From: F1-20-MAGs119 sp041164425
GTDB lineage: Bacteria; Actinomycetota; Acidimicrobiia; Acidimicrobiales; Ilumatobacteraceae
Direction: 5' to 3'
Length of the DNA stretch: 64,000 bases
Assembly (NCBI GenBank): GCA_041164425.1
Contig: JBEAPO010000127.1
Coordinates: forward strand, 52,691-116,690
The position numbers and the translations under genes were made by a program. Shown here one piece after another: positions 14,341 to 22,645 of this stretch. Every line of letters begins with the position of its first letter. Position 1 is the first letter of the stretch. A model generated the notes under the pieces. The model was not told the origin of the DNA and ran no database searches. It worked only from the letters and a program-made list of their open reading frames with translations.

Positions 14341-15843
14341 ATGCCGACAGTTGAGACCGTTCCCGACAATCTGGCGGGTGTGATCGTCGGCCATCCCGCC
14401 GACAAGGTGGCGATCATCAGTCGGGGGCGGGCGACGACCTACGGCGAACTGCTGGGTCAGGTGCGCCGCTTCCGCGGTTCATTGCAGGGGATCGGTGTCA
14501 CTCGGGGTGACCGCGTCGCGATCATGGCGGCAAACGGACGGCACTTCGTCGTGGCGTATCTCGCCGTCGTCGGAATGGGTGCCGTCGCCGTTCCATTGAA
14601 TGCCACGGCCACGCCGACCGAACTCGAACGCGAGATCAATGAGGTCGGTGCAAAGGCCGTCGTCGTCGGGCCTTCCGCGGCACCGTCGTGGGCACGAATC
14701 ACCGCGACCGCGGTCCCGACCGTAGAACACGTCGTCACCGCTGACATGGTCGACGAGATGGTGCGAACCGGAACCGAAGCACCCGAGGCGCATGTCCACC
14801 CCGATGACCTGGCGGTGCTGATCTTCACCAGCGGGACCGCAGGGGCGCCACGTGCGGCGATGCTGTCCCACGGCAACCTGCTGTCAAACCTCCGCAGCAC
14901 GGTCCAGGCGACGCCGATGTACGCCGATGACCTGTCATTCGGCGTTCTGCCGATGTTCCACATCTTCGGCCTGAACGTGATGTTCGGATGCGTCATGGCG
15001 ACGGGAGGCACGATCGTGCTCGTCGAACGGTTCGACCCCGCGAGTGCCCTCGAGACGATCGTCGAGAGGCGCGTCACCGTCATGGCGGGCGCGCCGGCGA
15101 TGTGGTCCGCGTTGGCGCAGATGCCCGGAGTCGATCGCTCGGCGATGGCATCGGTGCGACTTGCCGTCACGGGCGCGGCGAAGATGCCCGAGGACGTGGC
15201 CGCGTCACTCGAGTCGAAGTGCGGCATCGTGCTCGCCGAGGGCTACGGACTGACGGAAGCGTCACCGGTCGTGACCACGGCCCGTGTCGTCGACGGTGAG
15301 GTTCTGTCGCCACGTGGCTCGATCGGTGTCCCTGTCGGCGGCGTCACGATTCGGCTCGTCGATGAGTCGGGTGACGACGCGCTTCCGGGTGACGAGGGTG
15401 AGATCTGGGTGAAGGGTCCGAACGTGTTCCGCGGCTACTGGAACGACGTCGATGCGACCGACCGGGTTCTCACACCCGAAGGATGGCTGCGAACCGGCGA
15501 CATCGCCGTTGCCGACGACGATGGAAATCTCTTCATCGTCGATCGCGCAAAAGACCTCGTCATTGTTTCGGGTTTCAACGTGTATCCGGCCGAGGTCGAA
15601 GCGGTTGTTGCCGAACATCCCGGTGTCAGGTCGTGCGCCGTTGTGGGTGTCGCACATCCGCACACGGGTGAAGCAGTGAAGGTTTTCGTCGTGGCTGCAC
15701 CGGGCGTCCATCTCGACGAAGAGTCGATCATCGAACATTCGCGCAAGAAGCTGTCGCGTTACAAGTGCCCAACGAAGGTGCAGTTCGTCGACGAATTGCC
15801 GCTCAATGTGACGGGGAAAGTGCTGCGGCGAGCGTTGCGCTGA
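14341..15843 (+). CDS. long-chain-type acyl-CoA synthetase (AMP-binding)
   Basis: This 500-aa ANL-superfamily adenylating enzyme activates a carboxylic acid to acyl-AMP and then acyl-CoA. The P-loop is IFTSGTAGAPRAAMLSHGN (about residues 160-178), followed by GYGLTEASPVVT, the ATP-contacting YW.DVDATDRVLTPEGWLRTGDIAV region, DRAKDLVIVSGFNVYPAEVE, and the C-terminal catalytic Lys in NVTGKVLRR. It is most like fatty-acid CoA ligases, but chain length cannot be read from sequence. ATG 14341 has GGGGGAAG just upstream. The 3' end overlaps the convergent membrane-protein gene by 41 bp. Confidence 0.9.
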   Translation: MPTVETVPDNLAGVIVGHPADKVAIISRGRATTYGELLGQVRRFRGSLQGIGVTRGDRVAIMAANGRHFVVAYLAVVGMGAVAVPLNATATPTELEREINEVGAKAVVVGPSAAPSWARITATAVPTVEHVVTADMVDEMVRTGTEAPEAHVHPDDLAVLIFTSGTAGAPRAAMLSHGNLLSNLRSTVQATPMYADDLSFGVLPMFHIFGLNVMFGCVMATGGTIVLVERFDPASALETIVERRVTVMAGAPAMWSALAQMPGVDRSAMASVRLAVTGAAKMPEDVAASLESKCGIVLAEGYGLTEASPVVTTARVVDGEVLSPRGSIGVPVGGVTIRLVDESGDDALPGDEGEIWVKGPNVFRGYWNDVDATDRVLTPEGWLRTGDIAVADDDGNLFIVDRAKDLVIVSGFNVYPAEVEAVVAEHPGVRSCAVVGVAHPHTGEAVKVFVVAAPGVHLDEESIIEHSRKKLSRYKCPTKVQFVDELPLNVTGKVLRRALR

Positions 15844-16579
15844 TGCGGGGTCGGGTGCCGACCGCATTCGATGCAACCATGAAACCCGCGAACAAAACGA
15901 CCACACCGACGGCAAGGGTGACCGCGAAGGCCTTGTCTTTGCCGAGACGGCCGGCGAGGGTGCCGCTGGCGGAGAGGATGACCGCGCCGATTGCGATCAG
16001 AACGTTGCCCAGCGCGAGCATGCGCGGGCTCGTTGCTGCGCGACGGGCCGATGTCGTGGCGGCCGGGATGCGACCCCGCGCGACGCGCAGTGCCGACCAG
16101 AGCGCGCCGACGATGATCACCATCGCCGGTACCCCCGACCCGACGGCGGCGAGGATGCGCGGAGTGACGCCGAACAGTTCTTTGGCCGTGGGGAAGGAGT
16201 CCGGGTCGACCGGCGCCCTCATCGGAGCCATGACGACGACGCCCGTGGCGTAGCCCGACAGAAGGAGCAGGATCGTCCTTGTCGCGTCGCCGATGCGCCG
16301 GCCGAACAACAGGTAGACGGTGCCGAGCGCCAACCATGCGACGTTGAGAACCGCACCTGCGAGGAAGAAGACCCGGAACGTGACGGGGCTCCACCCACGG
16401 CTTTCGGCCCACCACAGTGCGCCCGCCCCGAGGACGAAGAGCGCCATGGCGACCGACCACGCGAGGTCGTGGGGACTGCGACGGCGGAACCACCGGTCGA
16501 TGGTGAGGAGACAAAAGGCACTCGCCACGAGACACGCGCTCGCCGCGAGCGCGGTGGCAACGGCGTCGCCCTGGGTCAT
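15803..16579 (-). CDS. multi-pass membrane protein of unknown function
   Basis: This 258-aa protein has about seven hydrophobic segments, starting with a helix at roughly residues 6-30 (VATALAASACLVASAFCLL) and ending near 240. Loops contain RWFRRRSPHD, SFPTAKELFGVTPR and an Arg/Ala-rich stretch ARGRIPAATTSARRAATSPR. I do not recognise the family. ATG 16579 is chosen over longer starts because TAACCT lies 7 nt upstream in the leaderless arrangement. It is divergent from rex and converges on the acyl-CoA synthetase, overlapping its last 41 bp. Function cannot be assigned. Confidence 0.6.
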   Translation of the reverse strand: MTQGDAVATALAASACLVASAFCLLTIDRWFRRRSPHDLAWSVAMALFVLGAGALWWAESRGWSPVTFRVFFLAGAVLNVAWLALGTVYLLFGRRIGDATRTILLLLSGYATGVVVMAPMRAPVDPDSFPTAKELFGVTPRILAAVGSGVPAMVIIVGALWSALRVARGRIPAATTSARRAATSPRMLALGNVLIAIGAVILSASGTLAGRLGKDKAFAVTLAVGVVVLFAGFMVASNAVGTRPRISATLAAALSPSH

Positions 16580-16586
16580 GTGTCGC

Positions 16587-16592
16587 AGGTTA
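16587..16592 (-). promoter_or_regulatory. -10 element of the membrane-protein gene
   Basis: Minus-strand TAACCT ends 7 nt before ATG 16579. The plus strand of the same spot reads TTATAGGT and may serve rex. Confidence 0.5.
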
Positions 16593-16642
16593 TAGGTCGA
16601 AACCCGACGAGGACTTTCTGGTTGGGGGGCGAAAGGCATAAC

Positions 16643-17344
16643 GTGTCCCACGTGTCGGACTCCCCTCGCCGTCGCATTCCCGAAGCTGCGCTTTCGCGAC
16701 TGCCTCTCTATCTGCGCATCCTCGGCGAACTGTCGAACGATTCGATCGTCCAGGTCTCGAGCGAACAGTTGGCAGAACTGGCCGGCATGAATGCCGCGAA
16801 GGTGCGCAAGGACCTCTCATACCTTGGCAGTTACGGCACGCGGGGTGTCGGGTACGACGTCAACTTCCTCACGTACCAGATCCAACGAGAACTCGGACTC
16901 AACCACGACTGGCCGATCGTCATCGTCGGTGCGGGAAACCTCGGCCAGGCTCTCGCCAACTACGGCGGGTTCACCGAGCGCGGCTTTTCCATCGCGGGCG
17001 TCTTCGACACAGATTCCACGAAGGTCGGTGGTGTAGTTGGCGGGGCGCGCGTGCGTCACCTCGACGATCTCTCGCAGGTCGTGCAATCAAAGAACGTGAG
17101 CATTGGTGTCCTCGCCACCCCCGGTGAGGCAGCCCAAGAGGCCACGAACCGGCTCGTGCGCGCCGGGGTTGGCTCGATTCTCAATTTTGCGCCCGTGGTG
17201 ATCTCGGTGCCTCGCGGGGTGTCAGTCCGGCGGGTCGATTTGGCCGGAGAATTGCAGATTCTCAGCTATTACGAGCAGCGTCGGGCCGCAAACGCGGTGG
17301 CCCGCGAGGCCGCCGGTGGCCCTCCGCGGGTCGTCAGCGCATAG
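16643..17344 (+). CDS. rex: redox-sensing transcriptional repressor Rex
   Basis: This 233-aa repressor senses the NADH/NAD+ ratio. The N-terminal winged helix (about 8-80) has IPEAALSRLPLYLRIL, SSEQLAELAGMNAAKVRKDLSYLGSYGTRGVGY. The Rossmann domain begins at IVIVGAGNLGQALANYGGF, and the C-terminus holds the domain-swap helix ELQILSYYEQRR. GTG 16643 is preferred because AAAGG lies 6 nt upstream; GTG 16652 is an alternative. The gene heads a tetrapyrrole operon, the same order as rex-hemACD in Streptomyces. I saw no clear Rex operator (TGTGA-n6-TCACA) directly upstream. Confidence 0.93.
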   Translation: MSHVSDSPRRRIPEAALSRLPLYLRILGELSNDSIVQVSSEQLAELAGMNAAKVRKDLSYLGSYGTRGVGYDVNFLTYQIQRELGLNHDWPIVIVGAGNLGQALANYGGFTERGFSIAGVFDTDSTKVGGVVGGARVRHLDDLSQVVQSKNVSIGVLATPGEAAQEATNRLVRAGVGSILNFAPVVISVPRGVSVRRVDLAGELQILSYYEQRRAANAVAREAAGGPPRVVSA

Positions 17345-17347
17345 CGT
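17342..17347 (+). promoter_or_regulatory. possible -10 element before hemA, overlapping the rex stop
   Basis: TAGCGT contains the rex TAG stop and ends 9 nt before ATG 17357. The spacing is slightly long for a leaderless start. Confidence 0.3.
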
Positions 17348-17356
17348 GGGGTTGCT

Positions 17357-18619
17357 ATGTCGGTAGTGGTCATCGGTGTGAACCACCGCACGAGCCCCCT
17401 GCGGGTACTCGAGCGTGTTGCGGTCGGTGCCGACGCCATGCCGAAAGCGCTGCATGCGCTGTCTTCGAAGGACAACATTCGCGAGGCCGTGGTGTTGTCA
17501 ACCTGTAACCGCACCGAGGTGTACGCCGTTACCGAGAAGTTCCACGCCGCCTACGACGACATCGCCGAATTCTTCTGCGAACTTGGCGGCCTGCGCAGCG
17601 ACGAACTGCACCAGCACCTTTACAGCCAGCACGACGATGCTGCCGTTCGCCACCTCTTCGAAGTTGCATGCGGCCTCGACTCGGCCGTGATCGGTGAGAA
17701 CGAGATCCTCGGCCAGGTCCGCGATGCGTGGTCGCTCGCCCAGTCCGCGGGCGCCGCGCGCACGACGCTCAACCTCTTGTTCCGTCATGCGCTCGAAACC
17801 GGCAAGAGGGCGCGCAGCGAGACCGGTATTTCGCGTTCGACGACGTCCATCTCATTCGCCGCCGTCGAAATGGCCCGCGAACTTCTCGGCACACTCGCCT
17901 ACAGGAAAGTTCTGATCGTCGGTGCAGGCACGATGGGCGAAGGTGTTGCCGTTGCGCTCGCGATGAATTCGACGACCGAAGTCACGGTCATCAATCGAAC
18001 CGAATCTCGTGGACGTGACCTCGCCGAACGTCTCGGTGCGTCGATGCGGCCCATGTCCGAGTTGCGCGAAGCGCTGCTCGACACTGACGTCGTCGTAACG
18101 TGCATTGGGTCGGGGTCGTTCGTGCTTGATTGCGATCTCGTCGAGCCGATCATGTCGGGGCGATCCGGTCGCACGTTGTTCATCGTCGACATCGCGGTGC
18201 CCCGTGACGTCGAAGAATCCGTAGGAGCGGTTGCCGGCGTCGAACTGCGCAACCTCGACGACCTGCGCGACTGGGTGAAGTCCGGGGTTGAGAACCGTGA
18301 AGGCGAAGCGTCGAAGGTCTCCGACATCGTGACGGAGGAGGTCGAGCGCTACGGTCTCGACGCCACCGCCCGACAGGCAGCGCCACTCATCGCCGCGATG
18401 CATGCCACGGCCGAAGAATTGCGCATCGCCGAGGTCGAAAGATACGCGAAGCGACTCGCGGAACTGTCCCCGGAACAGGCCGAGGCAGTCGAGGCACTGA
18501 CGCGCGGCATCACGGCAAAACTGTTGCACGAGCCGTCGGTGCGTTTGAAAGAGAGTGCGGGCACCCCGCAAGGTGAACGCCTCGCCGATGCGCTGCGCGA
18601 TCTCTTCGATCTGCACTGA
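17357..18619 (+). CDS. hemA: glutamyl-tRNA reductase
   Basis: This 420-aa NADPH enzyme reduces glutamyl-tRNA to glutamate-1-semialdehyde, the first step of C5-pathway tetrapyrrole synthesis. The catalytic Cys is in VVLSTCNRTEVYAV (near residue 50). The active-site block GLDSAVIGENEILGQVRDAW and the NADPH domain VLIVGAGTMGEGVAVAL follow, and the C-terminal dimerisation helix ends with LRDLFDLH. Start ATG 17357 gives the canonical MSVVVIGVNHRTSPL. The gene lies 12 nt after rex and 5 nt before hemC, in one operon. Confidence 0.95.
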   Translation: MSVVVIGVNHRTSPLRVLERVAVGADAMPKALHALSSKDNIREAVVLSTCNRTEVYAVTEKFHAAYDDIAEFFCELGGLRSDELHQHLYSQHDDAAVRHLFEVACGLDSAVIGENEILGQVRDAWSLAQSAGAARTTLNLLFRHALETGKRARSETGISRSTTSISFAAVEMARELLGTLAYRKVLIVGAGTMGEGVAVALAMNSTTEVTVINRTESRGRDLAERLGASMRPMSELREALLDTDVVVTCIGSGSFVLDCDLVEPIMSGRSGRTLFIVDIAVPRDVEESVGAVAGVELRNLDDLRDWVKSGVENREGEASKVSDIVTEEVERYGLDATARQAAPLIAAMHATAEELRIAEVERYAKRLAELSPEQAEAVEALTRGITAKLLHEPSVRLKESAGTPQGERLADALRDLFDLH

Positions 18620-18624
18620 CGAAG

Positions 18625-19527
18625 ATGACCGCATCACAGGGCGACACCGGCACGATCCGCGTCGCAACACGACCGAGTCCACAGGCGCGCACGCAGGCGC
18701 AGGCCGTCGCCGATGCGATCACCACGGCCACCTCGCGACCCTGTGAACTCGTCTTCGTCGAGAGCACCGGTGACGTGCGGGCCGATGTGCCGTTGCATCA
18801 GTTGGCCGGACAGGGAATCTTCGTGAAAGAGGTGCAGCGCGCCGTGCTCGACGGTCGCGCGGACATCGCCGTGCACTCGGCGAAGGACCTCCCAACAGAG
18901 GGTGATCCCGGCCTCGTCGTCGGGGCATGGTGCGCGCGCCGTGATCCGCGCGACGCCCTCGTTGGGGCGCACCTTGCCGATCTCGTCGATGGCGCAAAGG
19001 TGGCGACCGGCTCTGCGAGGCGCCGTTCGCAGTTGCGCGCGGTGCGTCCCGACCTCGAATTCGTCGAACTGCGTGGCAACATTGGGACCCGCCTCGAACG
19101 GATACCCGAGGGTGGGGCAATCGTGATGGCCGTCGCGGCTCTCGAGATCCTCGGTCTCACCGACCGCATCAGTGAGACGCTCGACCCAACGGTTTTCGTT
19201 CCCATGGTCGGGCAAGGGTGCGTCGCGGTCGAACATCGATTCGGGGATTCCGCAGTGCGCGCCGCATTGTCGGCGATAGACGATGCGGCGACTCGGCTTG
19301 CCGTCGAGACCGAGCGTGCGTTCCTCGCGGTTCTCGGCAGTGGATGTTCCCTGCCCGTCGGGGCCCACGTGGATGCAACCGGAACGATCACCACGTTCCT
19401 CGCCGAGGCTGACGCACCGAAGGCTCGTTCCGTGGTGATGCAGGCCGATGTCGCGGACCCCGACACGGCGCAACTCGTGGCCGCCGAGTTGGCGCGCGTC
19501 TCGCGACGTGAACTCGCCGGTCGATGA
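18625..19527 (+). CDS. hemC: hydroxymethylbilane synthase (porphobilinogen deaminase)
   Basis: This 300-aa enzyme polymerises four porphobilinogens. Conserved parts are RVATRPSPQARTQAQAVAD (a variant of the usual RGS.LA motif), GIFVKEVQRAVLDGRADIAVHSAKDLPT, TGSARRRSQL, LRGNIGTRL, and the dipyrromethane-cofactor Cys in VLGSGCSLPVGAH. The N-terminal Arg-Ser-type motif differs from the common RxSxLAxxQ (here RPSPQARTQ). The overlap of its stop with the hemD ATG (ATGA) indicates translational coupling. Confidence 0.94.
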   Translation: MTASQGDTGTIRVATRPSPQARTQAQAVADAITTATSRPCELVFVESTGDVRADVPLHQLAGQGIFVKEVQRAVLDGRADIAVHSAKDLPTEGDPGLVVGAWCARRDPRDALVGAHLADLVDGAKVATGSARRRSQLRAVRPDLEFVELRGNIGTRLERIPEGGAIVMAVAALEILGLTDRISETLDPTVFVPMVGQGCVAVEHRFGDSAVRAALSAIDDAATRLAVETERAFLAVLGSGCSLPVGAHVDATGTITTFLAEADAPKARSVVMQADVADPDTAQLVAAELARVSRRELAGR

Positions 19528-20264
19528 CGATGGAAACCGACACGCCAAGAGGCGAACTCGCCGGGAGACGCGTCGTTGTCACTCGCCCGCGACATCAACA
19601 AGACGAACTGGCCGAAGCACTCGCTTCGCTCGGTGCTGACGTCGTGCGACTGCCGCTCATCGACATCATCGAGGAACATGACGGCATTGTCGGCTTGCGA
19701 GACGAACTGAATGATGTCGACCGCATCGATTGGCTGGTCGTCTCGTCGCCGAACGGTGCGCGCGTCGTCGCCGCCTTGCACGAGGCTGGGTCTTCGCTGC
19801 CACCTATTGCTGCGATCGGTGCGTCCACGGCCGAAGCGATCGGACACGACGTCGACCTCGTGTCGAGACGCGCAAATGCCGCTTCACTCGTCGACGAATT
19901 TCCTGCGGGCCACGGGCTTGTCGTCGTCGTGCAGGGCGACCGAGCTGATGCCACGCTCGTCGAAGGTCTCGAGGCAAAGGGTTGGCTGGTCTCTCGTTGC
20001 AACGTCTACCGAACCGTTCACACATCACCTTCGGCCGACGACATCGAACGCGTTCGGTCCGCGGATGCGGTTGTCTTCGCATCCGGGAGTGCCGCCGAGA
20101 ACTGGGCGCGTCTGGTAGGTGCCGAATTTGGCGGAGCAATCGTGGTCATCGGACCGGTCACGAAAGCGGTCGCCGAGGGTGTCGGTCTTCGTGTCGATGC
20201 GATGGCCGATGAACCTTCGGTTGCGGGCATCGCTGCGGTACTCGCTTCGACGCTCAGCCCGTAG
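19524..20264 (+). CDS. hemD: uroporphyrinogen-III synthase
   Basis: This 246-aa enzyme closes hydroxymethylbilane to uroporphyrinogen III with ring D inversion. HemD sequences are weakly conserved. Here the two-domain pattern is visible: RRVVVTRPRHQQDELAEALASLGADVVRLPLI at the N-terminus, DWLVVSSPNGARVV, GASTAEAI, LEAKGWLVSRCNVYRTV, and DAVVFASGSAAENWARL at the C-terminal domain. Its position between hemC and hemB and the 4-bp overlap with hemC support the call. It ends with TAG, which is part of a TAGCAT box in front of hemB. Confidence 0.9.
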   Translation: MTMETDTPRGELAGRRVVVTRPRHQQDELAEALASLGADVVRLPLIDIIEEHDGIVGLRDELNDVDRIDWLVVSSPNGARVVAALHEAGSSLPPIAAIGASTAEAIGHDVDLVSRRANAASLVDEFPAGHGLVVVVQGDRADATLVEGLEAKGWLVSRCNVYRTVHTSPSADDIERVRSADAVVFASGSAAENWARLVGAEFGGAIVVIGPVTKAVAEGVGLRVDAMADEPSVAGIAAVLASTLSP

Positions 20265-20267
20265 CAT
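20262..20267 (+). promoter_or_regulatory. -10 element of hemB overlapping the hemD stop
   Basis: TAGCAT starts with the hemD stop codon and ends 6 nt before GTG 20274. It could give hemB and hemL a separate leaderless transcript. Confidence 0.45.
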
Positions 20268-20273
20268 TGAGGC

Positions 20274-21251
20274 GTGTTTCCCGTCTCTCGTCCTCGCCGC
20301 CTGCGATCGTCCGCAGCGATGCGCGAGCTCGTCGCCGAAACGCGACTCAGCGTCAATGACGTCGTCGCACCGCTGTTCGTGCGTGAGGGAGTCGACCAAC
20401 CGCAGCCCATCGCCTCGTTGCCAGGCGTTGTCCAACATTCTCTCGCATCGCTTGAAACAGAGATCGCGGAGTTGATCGACCTCGGTGTGCGAGGCGTCGT
20501 TCTCTTCGGTGTGCCGCTCGCGAAAGACCCCATCGGTTCTGGCGCGTTCGACCCGAACGGCATCGTGCAGGTGGCATTGCGACGCTTGCGCGAACGATTC
20601 GACGACCGCATCGTCTTGATGGCCGACCTGTGCGTCGATGAGTACACATCGCACGGCCACTGCGGCATCGTTGACGAAAAGGGTCACGTCGACAACGATG
20701 CGACCCTCGAGGTTTACGTGAAGGCCGCTCTGGCGCAAGCGACCGCTGGCGCTCACGTCGTTGCACCCAGCGGAATGATGGACGGACAGGTTGCCGCAAT
20801 CCGTGCCGGCCTTGACGGCGGTGGTTTCGGTGAGACTGCAATCATGGGCTACTCGGCAAAGTACGCATCGGCGTTGTACGGCCCGTTCCGCGATGCGGTC
20901 GACGTTCAGATTGCCGGCGGGGGAAACCGCAAGGGTTACCAACAGGACTGGCGCAACGCGCGCGAGGCATTGATCGAGGTGGCGGCCGACATCGAACAGG
21001 GTGCTGACATCGTGATGGTGAAGCCAGCGGTGGCATACCTCGACGTGATCGCCGCCGTTCGCGCGATGACGGACCTGCCGCTCGCCGCGTACCACGTGAG
21101 CGGTGAGTACTCGATGCTGAAAGCCGCGGCGGCGAACGGCTGGATCGACCACGACACCGTGGCGCTCGAGCACCTCACCGCGATCAAGCGCGCCGGCGCC
21201 GACTTCATTCTCACCTACCTCGCCCACTGGTTCGCCGAAACGGCCCGATAG
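20274..21251 (+). CDS. hemB: delta-aminolevulinic acid dehydratase (porphobilinogen synthase)
   Basis: This 325-aa enzyme condenses two aminolevulinates to porphobilinogen. It shows RRLRSSAAMRELVAET at the N-terminus, DLCVDEYTSHGHCG for the metal site, VAPSGMMDGQVAAIR, the Schiff-base Lys in MGYSAKYASALYGPF and the second Lys in DIVMVKPAVAYLD. The metal segment reads C-x-D-x7-C rather than the three-Cys zinc type of E. coli or the Asp-rich magnesium type, a mixed form seen in actinobacteria. The GTG start has a leaderless-type box. It is followed by hemL after 35 nt. Confidence 0.95.
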   Translation: MFPVSRPRRLRSSAAMRELVAETRLSVNDVVAPLFVREGVDQPQPIASLPGVVQHSLASLETEIAELIDLGVRGVVLFGVPLAKDPIGSGAFDPNGIVQVALRRLRERFDDRIVLMADLCVDEYTSHGHCGIVDEKGHVDNDATLEVYVKAALAQATAGAHVVAPSGMMDGQVAAIRAGLDGGGFGETAIMGYSAKYASALYGPFRDAVDVQIAGGGNRKGYQQDWRNAREALIEVAADIEQGADIVMVKPAVAYLDVIAAVRAMTDLPLAAYHVSGEYSMLKAAAANGWIDHDTVALEHLTAIKRAGADFILTYLAHWFAETAR

Positions 21252-21286
21252 CGCACGACCTCCGGACACGGAGAAGGAGACCCATC

Positions 21287-22642
21287 ATGGCGGCCACGCC
21301 GATCCCGTACTGCGACGAGAATTCATGTGCCGCCGCTGGATGCGAACCGACGCTGTGCACGGGTGCGGGTGTGCGGTCGAACGCGGTGCTGTACGAGCGT
21401 TCGGCACGTGCGATTCCGGGAGGGGTGAACAGTTCAATCCGTGCCTTCAAGGCCGTTGGCGGCAGCCCGTACATCGTTTCTCGTGCAGAGGGCGCACACG
21501 TGTGGGACGTCGAAGGGAACCGATACGTCGATCTCGTGCAGAGTTACGGCGCGATCATCCTCGGCCATGCGCATCCCGCCGTCACCGCGGCGCTGCGGGC
21601 TGCAGCGCCGGACGGCACCTCGTACGGGGCTCCGACTCCTCGTGAGATGAAACTTGCCGAGGCGATCTCGTCGCGCGTCGCAAGCTGCGAACAGGTGCGT
21701 CTCATGAATAGCGGCACCGAGGCGACGAGCACCGCGGTTCGTCTTGCGCGCGGCGCGACCGGGCGCAAACGCGTGGTTATCTTCAACGGCAATTTTCACG
21801 GCGCCACCGATGCGTTGCTCGCGGCGGGGGGCAGTGGTGTCGCCACACTCGGTCTTCCCGGAACGGCAGGTGTGCCCGACGAAGCAGTCGCGAACACGAT
21901 CGTCGCGCCGTACAACGTCGTTCCGACACTCGACGATCGCGTTGCGGCGGTCATCGTCGAACCGGTGGCCGCAAACATGGGTGTCGTTGCGCCGGCCCCC
22001 GGTTTCTTGAAGGGCCTGCGCCGCGAGTGCGACCGCGTCGGCGCACTGCTCGTCTTCGATGAAGTGATCACGGGCTTCCGTCTCGGCGCGGGTGGCGCCC
22101 AAGAGAAGTTCGACGTGTGCCCTGATCTCACTTGTTTCGGGAAGGTGATCGGTGGCGGCCTGCCGATCGGTGCCGTCGGCGGTCGGCGCGATCTCATGGC
22201 GACGCTGTCACCTCTCGGCAAGGTGTTCCATGCAGGCACGCTCGCGGGCAATCCGATGGCAACGGCTGCGGGTCTCGCGGCTCTCAACGAACTGACCGAT
22301 GACGTGTACATGGAACTCGCCGCACGCGCCCGCCGTCTCGCATCGATGTTGCGTGACGCTTGCGCTGCCGCGGGCGTCACGGCGCAGTTCCCCGTGGTCG
22401 GGACACTCGTCGGCATGTTCATGGGTGAAGCCGCACGCGGCGCGTTACCCGTCAACTTCGAAGATGCAAAGACGACCGACGAGGCACTGTACGCAAAGAT
22501 GTTCCACGCGATGTTGGCCGAGGGTGTTGCTCTCGCTCCGGGTGCCTATGAAGCATTGTTCGTGGGCCTAGGCCACGACGACGCGGTTCTCGTCAATCTG
22601 GCCGAACGCGTGCACCGTGCCGCCGGCCGACTCGGGGTGTAG
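21287..22642 (+). CDS. hemL: glutamate-1-semialdehyde 2,1-aminomutase with Cys-rich N-terminal extension
   Basis: This 451-aa PLP enzyme converts glutamate-1-semialdehyde to 5-aminolevulinate. Core motifs are ARAIPGGVNSSIRAFKAVGG, the SYGAIILGHAHP region, MNSGTEATSTAVRLARGATG, VFDEVITGFRL, the PLP Lys in CFGKVIGGGLPIGAVGG and HAGTLAGNPMA. Normal HemL starts about at SNAVLYERS; here ATG 21287 with a strong GGAGAAGGAG Shine-Dalgarno adds about 29 residues containing Cys9, Cys14, Cys19 and Cys24 at exact 5-residue spacing. A GTG at 21371 would remove this extension but lacks such a signal. It is last of the heme genes in the operon. Confidence 0.93.
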   Translation: MAATPIPYCDENSCAAAGCEPTLCTGAGVRSNAVLYERSARAIPGGVNSSIRAFKAVGGSPYIVSRAEGAHVWDVEGNRYVDLVQSYGAIILGHAHPAVTAALRAAAPDGTSYGAPTPREMKLAEAISSRVASCEQVRLMNSGTEATSTAVRLARGATGRKRVVIFNGNFHGATDALLAAGGSGVATLGLPGTAGVPDEAVANTIVAPYNVVPTLDDRVAAVIVEPVAANMGVVAPAPGFLKGLRRECDRVGALLVFDEVITGFRLGAGGAQEKFDVCPDLTCFGKVIGGGLPIGAVGGRRDLMATLSPLGKVFHAGTLAGNPMATAAGLAALNELTDDVYMELAARARRLASMLRDACAAAGVTAQFPVVGTLVGMFMGEAARGALPVNFEDAKTTDEALYAKMFHAMLAEGVALAPGAYEALFVGLGHDDAVLVNLAERVHRAAGRLGV

Positions 22643-22645
22643 ACG

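Noticed and set aside
16580..16642. A Rex operator upstream of rex
   Set aside because: No TGTGA-n6-TCACA-like palindrome is present in the short gap, so autoregulation is not supported by the sequence I can see.
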